Positions 5,582-6,477 of a stretch of 6,477 bases of DNA are shown here, piece by piece. This stretch comes from an uncultured Clostridia bacterium (lineage in GTDB: Bacteria > Bacillota_A > Clostridia > Christensenellales > Aristaeellaceae), in the NCBI GenBank assembly GCA_947166205.1, contig CAMVDI010000108.1:1-6477 (forward strand), given 5' to 3'. The stretch's first letter is position 1. The number at the start of each line of letters is the position of its first letter. The notes under the pieces are model-generated. The model was not told the DNA's origin. It did no database searches and worked only from the letters and a program-made list of their open reading frames with translations. The translations under genes were made by a program, and so were the position numbers.

Positions 5582-6469
5582 ATGCGATATCAGGTTCAGC
5601 GGCCCGGCGGCCGCGGTTTTTTTGAGATTGTCGGCACCTCCTTCATCGGAAAGCCGAAGGACGGGAGCGTGCTTTTTATTACCCGGAAGATGCGGAAGCT
5701 CGCGGAGAACCTGCGGGGACATGAAAACTGCCTGGTTTTTGCCGAGGAAGGGATGGAGATCCCGGAGGAGATTCAGGAGCGGAACCGCTTCCTTTTCTCC
5801 GGGGACGCCCAGGCGGCCTATACCGCCTTCATCCTGGAGCGGCAGCGGGAGGCGGAGACCGCCGGAGCCGGACGGAAGTATACGCTGACGCCGGAGGGAT
5901 ACTATCTGGGCGAAAACGTCACCCTGGGTCCCGGCACGCGGATCGAGCCGGGCTGCCTGATCGATCATGACGTCGTCATCGGGAAGGACGCCCGCATCGG
6001 ATTCGGCAGCCGGATCAGCCATGCCCGGATCGGGGACGGCTTCCGGTGCGGGGATCACGCGGTGATCGGGACGGACGCCTACTATCCCGTGGAGCTGGAC
6101 GGGCGCGCCCTGCAGATGCCCTCCTTCGGACTGACACTGATCGGCGATCAGGTGGATCTGGGATGCCACACGCTGGTGGAGCGCGGCGTCATGGGGGACA
6201 CGGTTCTGGCGGACCGGATCATGATCGACGCCCATACCTGCGTGGGACACGAGGACGATATCGGCCCGCATGTGCACATCGCCTGCGGCGTAAAGCTGGG
6301 GGGGATCGTGACCATCGGGGAAGCGTCCTATCTGGGGATGAACGCGGTGGTGAAGCAGCGGCTGAGGATCGGGGCGAATGCCATGGTCGGCATGGGCGCC
6401 GTTGTCATATCCAACGTTCCGGACGGGGGAAAGGTCTTCGGAAACCCCGCGCGGAAAATGATTCTGTAA
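5582..6469 (+). CDS. LpxD-like left-handed beta-helix acyltransferase
   Basis: Predicted acyl- or acetyltransferase of 295 residues acting on a sugar or nucleotide-sugar. The N-terminal part (about 12-95, with GTSFIGKPKDGSVLFITRK and NCLVFAEEG) resembles the non-helical substrate-binding domain of LpxD. From about 108 to 285 there are hexapeptide repeats (LGENVTLGPGTRIEPG, IGKDARIG, IGEASYLG, IGANAMVG) of a left-handed beta helix that forms trimers. VERGVMGDT (199-207) resembles the LpxD RG-GDT signature. H223 in VGHEDDIG aligns by eye with the catalytic histidine of LpxD and of NeuD/PglD enzymes. The end GNPARKMIL is typical of hexapeptide transferases. The start ATG is chosen because it follows GAAGGGA (5566-5572) and lies just after a strong promoter; the open frame upstream runs through the promoter. 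True lipid A synthesis is unlikely to be implied by this gene alone. Acyl donor and acceptor are unknown. Confidence 0.85.
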   Translation: MRYQVQRPGGRGFFEIVGTSFIGKPKDGSVLFITRKMRKLAENLRGHENCLVFAEEGMEIPEEIQERNRFLFSGDAQAAYTAFILERQREAETAGAGRKYTLTPEGYYLGENVTLGPGTRIEPGCLIDHDVVIGKDARIGFGSRISHARIGDGFRCGDHAVIGTDAYYPVELDGRALQMPSFGLTLIGDQVDLGCHTLVERGVMGDTVLADRIMIDAHTCVGHEDDIGPHVHIACGVKLGGIVTIGEASYLGMNAVVKQRLRIGANAMVGMGAVVISNVPDGGKVFGNPARKMIL

Positions 6470-6477
6470 GGGCCGGG

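Noticed and set aside
5495..6277. Minus-strand open frame of 260 codons opposite the acyltransferase
   Set aside because: It is antisense to a hexapeptide-repeat gene; its apparent length comes from the periodic GC-rich codons of that gene.

Overview
This window most resembles a GC-rich Clostridia-type Firmicute, probably gut- or rumen-associated. That is an inference from strong AGGAGG-type ribosome binding sites, a sigma-A-like promoter (TTGACG, 17 bp, TACAAT) and gene families common in that group (YczE-type membrane protein, UlaG-like metallo-hydrolase, LacI-type sensor domain). I see no rRNA, tRNA, CRISPR array, transposase gene or phage gene.

Layout: (1) 2-2758 (+) is the 3' part of a gene whose start lies left of the window. 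It encodes an APC-superfamily amino-acid-permease-like membrane domain fused to a complete hybrid histidine kinase (HisKA, HATPase and receiver). (2) 2755-3630 (+) overlaps its stop codon by 4 bases (ATGA). It encodes a LacI/PBP1-type ligand-binding domain with no helix-turn-helix and no signal peptide. (3) 3678-4481 (-) is a compact UlaG-like metallo-beta-lactamase-fold hydrolase, convergent with gene 2 across a short GC-rich palindrome. (4) 4482-4818 is a divergent intergenic region with a candidate promoter for each flanking gene, inverted and direct repeats, and three T7 tracts. (5) 4819-5475 (+) is a YczE/YitT-like membrane protein. (6) 5582-6469 (+) is an LpxD-like left-handed beta-helix acyltransferase with its own strong promoter.

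The most interesting part is the pair at 2-3630. A transporter-like domain appears to serve as the input of a hybrid kinase, and it is translationally coupled to a soluble sugar/nucleoside-type sensor that cannot bind DNA through the usual LacI headpiece. No DNA-binding response regulator is in the window, so the output of this putative two-input system is either upstream or elsewhere. The four genes after position 3630 look like separate transcription units with no evident functional tie to the pair.
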